NCBI GenBank assembly: GCA_002431635.1
Contig: DJGH01000041.1
Location: forward strand, 34,156-44,577
Direction of reading: 5' to 3'
DNA length: 10,422 bases
Source: Petrotoga sp. UBA5851
Lineage (GTDB): Bacteria > Thermotogota > Thermotogae > Petrotogales > Petrotogaceae
Shown: piece after piece, positions 1 through 6,306 of the stretch
Layout: each line of letters begins with the position of its first letter
Position numbering within the stretch: position 1 is the stretch's first letter
The notes under the pieces: model-generated
The model's database searches: none
Seen by the model: only the letters and a program-made list of their open reading frames with translations
Told to the model about the DNA's origin: nothing
Made by a program: the position numbers and the translations under genes

Positions 1-192
1 TCCGGAAATATCTATACGTGCCCTTTCATCAGGATCAAGCGAATCGTATATAAGGTCGGAATCAATACTCAGCTTTTGGGAAATATCATCTATCTCTGCA
101 GATGTAGGACTTACAAGATATATTAAGCAGTCCTGAGAAAAACCCTGTGACTCAACCAGCTTACCGTTTGCTTTTTCATAGATTCTTATCAT
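1..192 (-). CDS. corA: CorA-type Mg2+/Co2+ transporter, N-terminal 64 codons (cut by window edge)
   Basis: Only the start of this gene is inside the window. The 64 codons begin MIRIYEKANGKLVE and reach the stretch SLDPDERARIDISG. The pattern of a short beta strand, a 'YLVSPTSAEIDDIS' segment and a 'LDPDERARI' segment is typical of the cytoplasmic N-terminal domain of CorA-family channels, which carry Mg2+ or Co2+ passively across the inner membrane as pentamers. The pore helices and the GMN signature lie outside the window. The ATG at 192-190 is preceded by GGGAGGA (reading down from about 206), which fits a ribosome site. A 15-codon ORF with a stronger ribosome site ends 23 bases upstream. 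The family call is by recognition of the N-terminal pattern, so a related divalent-metal CorA paralogue (for example a Zn2+ exporter) remains possible. Confidence 0.8.
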   Translation of the reverse strand, partial: MIRIYEKANGKLVESQGFSQDCLIYLVSPTSAEIDDISQKLSIDSDLIYDSLDPDERARIDISG

Positions 193-215
193 CTTTTTTC
201 CTCCCGGATTATCTT

Positions 216-263
216 CTATGGCGGTAATGAAACAACATCCTTACTACTACTGCTACTATCCAT
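216..263 (-). CDS. Candidate leader peptide (uORF) upstream of corA, MDSSSSSKDVVSLPP
   Basis: This 15-codon frame starts at ATG 263-261 and stops at TAG 218-216, 23 bases before the corA start. It is preceded by AGGGAGGTGATCGT, which contains ten contiguous bases (GGAGGTGATC) matching the 16S 3' end and is spaced seven bases from the ATG. That is the best ribosome site in the window. The peptide has five serines in a row (AGT/AGC codons) and ends Pro-Pro directly before the stop, a context known to slow elongation and termination. Short ORFs regulate Mg2+ transport genes elsewhere: proline-containing mgtL before mgtA, and a translated leader before corA, in Salmonella. A similar role here is inference. 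It could also be a fortuitous frame or an unrelated microprotein. Confidence 0.55.
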   Translation of the reverse strand: MDSSSSSKDVVSLPP

Positions 264-315
264 ACGATCACCTCCCTATTCTTAATGAATTTAGTGTTAT
301 CCCTTTAAGAAATTA

Positions 316-324
316 TGTTATAAT
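316..324 (+). promoter_or_regulatory. Extended -10 promoter of the histidine kinase-ribF operon
   Basis: TGTTATAAT at 316-324 is a consensus -10 (TATAAT, 319-324) with the extended TGn element. No good -35 sits 16-18 bases upstream. Transcription would begin near 331, leaving about 47 bases of 5' UTR before the ATG at 378. It would exclude a start at the upstream TTG at 330. Confidence 0.6.
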
Positions 325-345
325 TTCAATTGTACAGTTGCCCAA
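317..345 (-). promoter_or_regulatory. Candidate promoter for corA leader and corA
   Basis: Reading the minus strand, TTGGGC (345-340) is followed after 17 bases by TATAAC (322-317), five of six matches to the -10 consensus. The predicted transcript start is near 310, giving about 47 bases before the upstream ORF. The -35 is poor (three of six). The -10 overlaps the -10 of the divergent kinase promoter. Confidence 0.4.
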
Positions 346-377
346 ACAAAGCATTGCATTTTGAAAGGGGTTTAGTA

Positions 378-1850
378 ATGCAATCACAGAATGAAACTAA
401 TATATTCGGCCGGATATCAAACATTATTATGGAACTTAGTAAAATAGGAGATATTGAAAGTTCATACTCAACTCTTTCTTCCCTTATAAACTCTATGGTA
501 AAGACGGAAGAAGAGTATTTTTTCGCAGAAAAAGAGAGTACCCTTTCAGAGATTTTCAATCATAACTACAGCAGGGATATATACGATCTCATAAAATGGG
601 GATACTCCCAGGGGGATATTTCAATGTTCCCTGAGGGTGAAGGATCCATGATAATCCTTCCGATAAGCAAGGGACCAAAAGTACTTTTCGTTTACGCTGC
701 ATACGTTAAGTTACAGGAATTTTCTAACGAATTCATGATGTTCCTTAGAATTATAGCATTTTTGATGGGAAGTTTATATGAAAATTTGTTACTTTATAAC
801 GAAATTCTAGACAAGAATGCCATCATTGAAAAAAATAAAAATTTTTTAGATACGCTTATCAATGGAAGTATTGATTCTATAATTGTTTACGATAAGTCCA
901 TGAATATTTATTTTAAAAACTCCTCTTATGATTCTATAAGCGGAAATTCATTGCTCCTAGAGAGACTTCACGATATAAATATAGCTACAATCGACAGCAA
1001 TAAACGCCAGATAGTTGAGCTTGAGCAGGACGACAAATTCTATTCCATAGAATCCCTTCCGATATACTTTGAACAGGAGTCCTTTGCTTTATGCTTTATA
1101 AGGGATATCTCTGGAACAAAAGAGCTTGAAAAATTAAAACAGCTTGACAAAATGAAGATGGAATTTCTTTCTATGATGTCTCATGAGCTCAGAACACCTT
1201 TATCGGCTGTAAAGGCTTATTCGGAAACAATCATCACCGCTTTTGAAGATATGGACAGAGATACGACTCTGGCTTTTCTTACTACCATTCTTACAGAAGC
1301 CAATCATCTTGAAAAACTCTTAAATGACCTTCTCGATTTTTCAAAGCTTGAATTGAAAACGCTTAAGCTTGAGCCTTCTGTCTTTGATATTGTTGAACTC
1401 ATAAATGATATTATTAATTCTTCAGAGCAGGCAGCCACAGCATCCAAAGTTACTGTTTCTTTTGAAAAATCAAAGGAACACATAAAGGTTAATCTTGATA
1501 AAAGCAGAGTACGACAGGCAGTAACCAATATTCTTCAAAACGCCATAAAGTTTTGTGACAGGGAAAAGGAAAATTCTTTTGCCAAGGTTTCTCTTGACGA
1601 TACTCCTTCATCTGTGGAAATAAAGGTAGAAGACAACGGTATCGGAATCAACGAAAAGTATTATTCTAAGGTTTTTGAGAAGTTTTTTAAAGTTGATTCA
1701 TCTCTAACCTATCAGGTACAGGGTACAGGAATAGGTCTGTCCATGGCTAAGGAATTTATTGAGATGCACGGAGGAAGTATCTGCATAGAAAAAAGTTTGG
1801 AAGGAATAGGTACAACTTTTAAAATTACTCTTCCCAAGGGTGTGTTATAG
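378..1850 (+). CDS. Soluble PAS-containing sensor histidine kinase, HK853-like
   Basis: A 490-residue kinase that autophosphorylates a histidine and would pass the phosphate to a response regulator encoded elsewhere. Residues 1-140 resemble a divergent GAF-type sensor region, and 150-250 look like a PAS domain ending in 'IRDISGTKELE'. The HisKA helix follows, with phosphoacceptor H269 in SHELRTP. The ATPase domain has the N-box near N384/N388, G1 at DNGIGI (419-424), the F-box FEKFF (433-437) and G2 GTGIGL (449-454). The 'KVDSSLTYQVQGTG' stretch closely resembles T. maritima HK853, from memory. There is no clear signal peptide or pair of membrane helices, only a hydrophobic stretch around 120-137, so a cytoplasmic sensor is likely. 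ATG 378 was chosen because GAAAGGGG lies seven bases upstream. The frame is open back to a TTG at 330, but that has no ribosome site and sits at the predicted transcript start. Confidence 0.93.
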   Translation: MQSQNETNIFGRISNIIMELSKIGDIESSYSTLSSLINSMVKTEEEYFFAEKESTLSEIFNHNYSRDIYDLIKWGYSQGDISMFPEGEGSMIILPISKGPKVLFVYAAYVKLQEFSNEFMMFLRIIAFLMGSLYENLLLYNEILDKNAIIEKNKNFLDTLINGSIDSIIVYDKSMNIYFKNSSYDSISGNSLLLERLHDINIATIDSNKRQIVELEQDDKFYSIESLPIYFEQESFALCFIRDISGTKELEKLKQLDKMKMEFLSMMSHELRTPLSAVKAYSETIITAFEDMDRDTTLAFLTTILTEANHLEKLLNDLLDFSKLELKTLKLEPSVFDIVELINDIINSSEQAATASKVTVSFEKSKEHIKVNLDKSRVRQAVTNILQNAIKFCDREKENSFAKVSLDDTPSSVEIKVEDNGIGINEKYYSKVFEKFFKVDSSLTYQVQGTGIGLSMAKEFIEMHGGSICIEKSLEGIGTTFKITLPKGVL

Positions 1851-2752
1851 TGGCGGATATATCAATAAAAGAAATTACCAGAAAAATTGAGGAGCTTCCT
1901 ACTCCTGATTTTATAGTACAAAGAATAGTATCCATAGCCTCAAGCCCGAATGCAAGCACTAAAGAACTTAATATGGCCATACTTGAATCACCCTCAATGG
2001 CGGCTAAAATATTAAAAATGGCTAACTCTGCATATTATGCCATGCCCAGAAGGATAACAAAGCTTTCGCAAGCAATTAATATTCTTGGTTTCAGGTCTGT
2101 CCGCAATTTAGCCTTAAGTGTCTTTACCGCAAAATCTTTTTTCTCACGCGAGTTTGAATACTTCAATACTAAAAAAGTTTGGAGTCATTTTATGGCCACT
2201 GCAATTTCCTGTGAACTTCTTTCAAAGTTCATAAATTTTCCTGATCGAGAGGAAGCTTTTTTGTGTGGTATGCTTCACGATCTGGGGAAGATGGCAATGT
2301 CTATTGTAATGCCGGATGTTTTTGAGATGATAGTTACCGTAGCCAAGCATAAAAAAATATCCTTCAGTAAGGCAGAAGAACTCTTGGAAACATACTCACA
2401 TCAGCAGATAGGACGAATGCTTTTTGAAAACTGGCAGATGTCCGAAATAATGATAGCTTCAGCTACTTTTCATGATTCTCCATCGCTTTGCAAATCTGAG
2501 GACTCAAGAACTATAGTAAATCTGGTCAGTGTTGCAAACACTACGGTAAATATACTATTATACGGCTATTCAGGATGTTTTGATATTCCTGCTGTTTCAG
2601 ACGAAGCCTGGAATAATCTTGGTCTAACACCTAGAAAATATCTGAACTATTTTGAAAATTTAAAAATAAAAATAAAGGAATCAGAAGACTTCATGAACTT
2701 ATCAAATGTTCTTGATGATCTACAGGAAGGTGAACTAGATGGCACAGTTTAA
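1850..2752 (+). CDS. HDOD-domain signalling protein
   Basis: A 300-residue cytoplasmic protein dominated by an HDOD domain (about 12-215). Recognisable parts are the opening 'LPTPDFIVQRIV', 'ESPSMAAKILKMANSAYY' (46-63), 'AINILGFRSVRNLAL' (75-89), 'WSHFMATA' (111-118) and 'LCGMLHDLGKMAM' (138-150) with the H143-D144 pair. HDOD proteins are HD-superfamily relatives that usually lack phosphohydrolase activity and act as signalling scaffolds. H113, H143/D144, H184 and H208 are present, so some metal binding cannot be excluded by eye. The start is GTG at 1850, sharing its G with the kinase stop codon TAG, with AAGGG nine bases upstream. This one-base overlap predicts translational coupling to the kinase and suggests a shared pathway. 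The actual output is unknown. Confidence 0.9.
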   Translation: MADISIKEITRKIEELPTPDFIVQRIVSIASSPNASTKELNMAILESPSMAAKILKMANSAYYAMPRRITKLSQAINILGFRSVRNLALSVFTAKSFFSREFEYFNTKKVWSHFMATAISCELLSKFINFPDREEAFLCGMLHDLGKMAMSIVMPDVFEMIVTVAKHKKISFSKAEELLETYSHQQIGRMLFENWQMSEIMIASATFHDSPSLCKSEDSRTIVNLVSVANTTVNILLYGYSGCFDIPAVSDEAWNNLGLTPRKYLNYFENLKIKIKESEDFMNLSNVLDDLQEGELDGTV

Positions 2753-3104
2753 AAAACAGATGTTGGAATCAGAAATAGAAAAAATAATAACAGTATCTCT
2801 AAGAGATATAAAAGATCCGAGAGTTTGTGGGAAGATACTGACTATAAACAGAGTTGACATGAAAAAAGACAAATCCCTTGTTGATATTTATATTTCATGT
2901 CTTGACAACTCTGACCTGAAGGAAACTGTTGATGTTCTGAACAGAGCTAAAGGTTTTTTCCGCAGTATGATCGCCCAGAATATAAATATTTTTAAGGCAC
3001 CAGATGTTGCATTTCATCAGAACAGAGGCATAGAACAGAGTGTTAAAATTCACAAACTTCTGGATGATATAAAGCAGATGGATGAGAAAAAGGGTAAGAA
3101 ATGA
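2739..3104 (+). CDS. rbfA: 30S ribosome-binding factor A
   Basis: RbfA, 121 residues, is a single KH-like domain protein that binds the immature 30S subunit and helps 16S rRNA 5'-end processing and late assembly, notably in the cold. The family pattern is plain: N-terminal 'MLESEIEKIITVSLRDIKDPRV', the strand 'LTINRVDMKKDKS', the helix 'VLNRAKGFFRSMIAQ' with the interrupted-helix glycine, and the C-terminal 'IEQSVKIHKLLDDI'. The length is normal for the family. The ATG overlaps the end of the HDOD gene by 14 bases, and its ribosome site AGGAAGGTGA (2724-2733) lies inside that gene, so the two are translationally linked. Confidence 0.95.
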   Translation: MAQFKKQMLESEIEKIITVSLRDIKDPRVCGKILTINRVDMKKDKSLVDIYISCLDNSDLKETVDVLNRAKGFFRSMIAQNINIFKAPDVAFHQNRGIEQSVKIHKLLDDIKQMDEKKGKK

Positions 3105-4012
3105 TGAACGATGGAATTGTTATAGTAGATAAAAAGGAAGGAATAACTTCACACGAAATAGTCAGCTATTTTAGAAAGAAATTTGATACTCCTAAAGTAG
3201 GACATTCAGGAACACTTGATCCTTTCGCAACAGGAGTTATGGCAGTTGGTATCAATAGAGGAACTAAAATTCTTCATTTTCTTTCTGCACAGTGCAAAAA
3301 ATATCATGTAACCGCAGAGCTTGGAACAGTAACCGATACGTTTGATATTTCAGGACAGGTAAAAGAAGTAAACGAGGTTACTGATGAAAACCTGCTTAAT
3401 TTAGAAAGCACTGTTATGTCTTTTACAGGTAAATATGAACAGACCACTCCTGCTTACTCCGCCAGAAGATATCAGGGGAAAAGACTTTATGAATATGCAA
3501 GACAGGGAAAGATAATTTCACTCCCGATAAAGGAGGTAGAAATCTTTTCTGTAGAAGAGTTTTTACAGAAAGGAAAAGAATTTTCTTTTACGGTATCTGT
3601 TTCCAGCGGAACATATATACGGTCTCTGATTATGGATATCGGTTATAAACTCGGCTGCGGAGCTGTTGCTACAAAATTGCGAAGACTTAAGAGCGGATCA
3701 TTTGATATTTCCCAATCAAAAAAAATGGAAGATATTTCGTTTTCTGATATTATAAGTATTGAAAACTCACTTGATTTTCCAAAAATACGTGTTTTTGACG
3801 GAACAAAAGTCATAAATGGGATACAGATATTTAAAAACGATATAATGATTTACGATGAGTTCACTAAAGGCTCTTATCTTCGGTTGTTTGATGAGAATAA
3901 TGAGTTTCTTGGGCTTGGAGTAGCTGAAAAAAATAGTTCTTTTATGCCTTTTCTCTTAAACAGTAATGACAGAAACGACAGAGTAGTCAAGATATTCAGA
4001 ATCATGAGGTGA
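3101..4012 (+). CDS. truB: tRNA pseudouridine(55) synthase
   Basis: TruB isomerises U55 in the T-psi-C loop of elongator tRNAs and also acts as a tRNA chaperone. The 303 residues open with 'GIVIVDKKEGITSHEIV' and contain 'GHSGTLDPFATGVM' (34-47) with catalytic D40. 'YEYARQGK' and 'VSSGTYIRSLIMDIG', both conserved in the family, follow. The last 60-70 residues form a short C-terminal domain of PUA-like size. The length agrees with bacterial TruB. The ATG at 3101 overlaps the rbfA stop in an ATGA arrangement, with AGGG six bases upstream. A second ATG follows immediately at 3104, and either could be used. Pairing of rbfA and truB is common in bacteria and fits a ribosome/tRNA maturation operon. 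Confidence 0.96.
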   Translation: MMNDGIVIVDKKEGITSHEIVSYFRKKFDTPKVGHSGTLDPFATGVMAVGINRGTKILHFLSAQCKKYHVTAELGTVTDTFDISGQVKEVNEVTDENLLNLESTVMSFTGKYEQTTPAYSARRYQGKRLYEYARQGKIISLPIKEVEIFSVEEFLQKGKEFSFTVSVSSGTYIRSLIMDIGYKLGCGAVATKLRRLKSGSFDISQSKKMEDISFSDIISIENSLDFPKIRVFDGTKVINGIQIFKNDIMIYDEFTKGSYLRLFDENNEFLGLGVAEKNSSFMPFLLNSNDRNDRVVKIFRIMR

Positions 4013-4015
4013 AAA

Positions 4016-4912
4016 ATGTATGCACTTGCTATAGGAACATTCGACGGAATTCATAAAGGTCACCAATATATCCTGCACCAGACACAAAAAGTTGCACTGG
4101 AGAATAATCTGAAACCACTTGCATATATGATACGTTATCCCATAGATAAGTACCGCGGGAACTTCTCAGGACTCATTTTGCCTTCATGGAGAAGGAAGGA
4201 ACTCATGGAAGATATGGGTTTTGAAGTTGAAATTTTTGATATGCAGGATGTATGGGATATTACCCATATAGATTATATAGACATACTTCTGGACAAGGGA
4301 GTAAGGCATATTGTCTGTGGAAGGGATTTCACCTTTGGAAAAGGAAAACTGGGAAATGTTGATTATATATTAAATCAAGCCACACCAAAGGGTTTGGGGC
4401 TTACCGTGCTACAGGATCTTAAAGAGTACGGAAGTAGAGTCAGTTCGACTCTTATAAGAAAAGCTTTAACAGACGGAGATATTGATCTGGCTAATGAAAT
4501 GCTTACACGGAACTGGTCAATTGAAGGAAGAGTGTATGAAGACAGGCACGTAGGTTTTAAATTGGGATTTCCAACGGCCAATATTGATTTCAGAGAGAAG
4601 GAGTTTGTAATATCCCCAAAGTATGGAGTCTATCTTGTGAAAAGCAATCTTCCCGGTTATTCAAGAAACTTTTGGGGACTTATGAACATAGGATTGCGGC
4701 CTACTTACAGGGAAAATCTAAACGGTCCTAAGGTTGAAGTTTATTTTATGGACTTTTTCGGCGATCTTTACGGAAAACATCTCAAAGTGGAAGTTGTAAA
4801 GTATCTCAGGGAAGAGATGATGTTTGGTTCCGAAAAGGACTTGATATCCCAGATGATTAAAGATGAGGATAATGCCAGGAAATTAGTTATTAATATAGAG
4901 AAAGGGGCTTAA
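4016..4912 (+). CDS. ribF: Bifunctional riboflavin kinase / FAD synthetase
   Basis: RibF phosphorylates riboflavin to FMN and then adenylylates FMN to FAD. The N-terminal nucleotidyltransferase domain (1-155) shows 'IGTFDGIHKGHQYIL' with the HxGH-like H13-K-G-H16, 'CGRDFTFGKG' (101-110) and 'SSTLIRKAL' (143-151). The C-terminal riboflavin kinase domain (from about 165) shows 'GFKLGFPTANI' (180-190), 'NIGLRPTY' and 'KVEVYFMDFFGDLYG' (239-253), with E241 as the expected catalytic base. The 298 residues are close to the T. maritima enzyme. The gene starts three bases after truB, and GAGGTGA (4006-4012) overlaps the truB stop. It is the last gene of the operon, and its stop codon TAA (4910-4912) lies in the loop of the terminator hairpin. 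Confidence 0.96.
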   Translation: MYALAIGTFDGIHKGHQYILHQTQKVALENNLKPLAYMIRYPIDKYRGNFSGLILPSWRRKELMEDMGFEVEIFDMQDVWDITHIDYIDILLDKGVRHIVCGRDFTFGKGKLGNVDYILNQATPKGLGLTVLQDLKEYGSRVSSTLIRKALTDGDIDLANEMLTRNWSIEGRVYEDRHVGFKLGFPTANIDFREKEFVISPKYGVYLVKSNLPGYSRNFWGLMNIGLRPTYRENLNGPKVEVYFMDFFGDLYGKHLKVEVVKYLREEMMFGSEKDLISQMIKDEDNARKLVINIEKGA

Positions 4913-4929
4913 AGCCCCTTTTTATTTTT
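4901..4929 (+). terminator. Intrinsic terminator after ribF, probably shared with the convergent gene
   Basis: AAAGGGGC (4901-4908) pairs with GCCCCTTT (4914-4921) around a five-base loop TTAAA. It is followed by TTTTT-A-TTTTT (4919-4929). The stem begins inside ribF and the ribF stop codon spans the loop. Read from the minus strand the same hairpin follows the stop of the 4922-6166 gene, but its trailing T run (TTTCTCTATATT) is weaker, so reverse termination is less certain. Confidence 0.85.
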
Positions 4930-6166
4930 CAACGGAAAGATTAAGTTCAATATAACAGTCTTTTGAAACATCAAAATCAAGCCATACTATTCCACCCTGG
5001 GATTTATTGTCAATTTTTGAAACTACTCCTCTATTTGTAAAAGAATCAAGAGTTATTCCTGGTTGGCTTAGATATATCCTTGTTTTATAAACTTCTGAAG
5101 AAGTGTTTTGAAACTCTATTTTTATCTGCATTATTCTCTTATCTTTTCCGCCAGTCGTATTATACGTTACATCCTTGGTAATGGTTGATTTATACTTTAG
5201 ACTCCAGGAGCTTTTTAAATTTATCCAAGCCTCAGAATCCTTTGGAGTATCTCTCATATATCCTTTCTTTATAGCAAAACTGTTTTCATCGAAATTCTCC
5301 ATCAACCATACCTCTCCTGATGCAAGATCTTTTCCTATGCCATTGGAAATGGTATTGTCAAAATATCTGATTATATTTGCCGGCTGAGGATCTGTAATAT
5401 TTGAATAGAGATTTGGATTGACAGTATATCTGTCTTCAAAAGAAGCAAGTTTGAATTTATCTGCAGTCAAAGCCATATACTCACTGTTCATGTCAACCAT
5501 GCCCAGATCAAAAAAAAGTGTATCGGACTGTACCTGCGCTTCATATGAGTTTGATGAATCAGCGGCATATGCAATGCTCTTGGTTCTTAAAAGAGCCTCC
5601 TGCTGATAGTATCCTGAAGATATATTCACAGAAGAGTTTACAAGATAAAGTCTTGTTTCACCTACAGGAACACCGTTAATCTCTAGTTTGCTGGTAAAAT
5701 TACCCATATTATCAATCTCATATGTATTTTTCCAGTTTCCCGAAGCATAAAGACCTATGAATGTCTTACCCTGAGCATCCAGAATCAGTGTTCTTTTGGA
5801 TCTTATACTGTCAAGATTCTTTTTATCAGTAAGACACCATTTGGATATCCTAGAATTATAAAACAGGATATCCTGTCTTCCTTCAATTTCAAAAACATTG
5901 GAATATATTTCTTTAAGCGAAAATTGTGAAAAATCATTTATATCTACAAGCTTAAAAGGGAAAGCCGTGTTTTCTTCATCCACATACCAGCTCTTCGCAC
6001 CACTCACCCACAAAAGGTTAAAATTATCTGGTATGCTGAATGTACTTTCATCATACTGTAAATACGTTACCAGAGCATCCCTGAAAACAAAAGTATATCG
6101 CTGTTGTCCTGCCAGCACAACAACACCTGTCATAATAACAAATAAAGCAATAAGAAGCTTTTTCAT
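4922..6166 (-). CDS. Exported protein with DUF4139-like C-terminal region, function unknown
   Basis: A 414-residue protein with a clear signal peptide: MKKLL, then a hydrophobic run to about residue 18, with a likely cut near VLA-G. The rest is rich in beta-strand patterns and polar residues, with only two cysteines (C111, C404) and no further membrane segment, so a periplasmic or outer-sheath location is likely. Residues 265-412, including 'FDNTISNGIGKDLASGEVWL', 'GYMRDTP', a run of alternating strands and 'NTSSEVYKTRIYL', resemble the C-terminal half of DUF4139 proteins. The match is by eye and could be wrong in detail. The start has a strong ribosome site, AAGGAGGGG. It is a single gene, convergent with ribF and divergent from the MFS gene. 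No enzymatic motif was recognised. Confidence 0.75.
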   Translation of the reverse strand: MKKLLIALFVIMTGVVVLAGQQRYTFVFRDALVTYLQYDESTFSIPDNFNLLWVSGAKSWYVDEENTAFPFKLVDINDFSQFSLKEIYSNVFEIEGRQDILFYNSRISKWCLTDKKNLDSIRSKRTLILDAQGKTFIGLYASGNWKNTYEIDNMGNFTSKLEINGVPVGETRLYLVNSSVNISSGYYQQEALLRTKSIAYAADSSNSYEAQVQSDTLFFDLGMVDMNSEYMALTADKFKLASFEDRYTVNPNLYSNITDPQPANIIRYFDNTISNGIGKDLASGEVWLMENFDENSFAIKKGYMRDTPKDSEAWINLKSSWSLKYKSTITKDVTYNTTGGKDKRIMQIKIEFQNTSSEVYKTRIYLSQPGITLDSFTNRGVVSKIDNKSQGGIVWLDFDVSKDCYIELNLSVEK

Positions 6167-6239
6167 CTTTTCCCCTCCTTGTCTAAAAGTATTTTCCTAT
6201 AATATTATTCCTTTTTACACAAAATTTACATCTGCTGTG

Positions 6240-6267
6240 GTGACAGTACAACTTTAAAAAGTAAAAT
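6240..6267 (+). promoter_or_regulatory. Candidate promoter of the MFS transporter gene
   Basis: GTGACA (6240-6245) and TAAAAT (6262-6267), separated by 16 bases, each match five of six consensus positions. Transcription would start near 6274, about 33 bases before the ATG. GGTGACAG (6239-6246) and CTGTCAGC (6270-6277) form a seven-of-eight inverted repeat that brackets the -10 and may be an operator. The 140-base divergent gap (6167-6306) must also hold the promoter for the minus-strand gene, for which no convincing element pair was found. Confidence 0.45.
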
Positions 6268-6306
6268 ATCTGTCAGCAAAGCAAATTAATTTACGGGGGT
6301 AATACT

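Noticed and set aside
193..310. Mg2+ riboswitch (M-box or mgtA-type) before corA
   Set aside because: The leader is only about 118 bases and no M-box-like conserved helices were recognisable by eye. A covariance-model search would settle this.
330..377. TTG start giving a 16-residue longer histidine kinase
   Set aside because: There is no ribosome site before it and it sits at the predicted transcript start. ATG 378 has GAAAGGGG seven bases upstream.
6167..6239. Promoter for the minus-strand DUF4139-like gene
   Set aside because: Several AT-rich -10-like words (TATTAT, TAATAT, TATAGG) occur, but none pairs with a credible -35 or TGn extension, so none was called.
5175..6257. Plus-strand open frames inside the DUF4139-like gene region (including 5898-6257)
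   Set aside because: They lie opposite a gene with a signal peptide, ribosome site and family-like sequence. Their translations show no recognisable domain.
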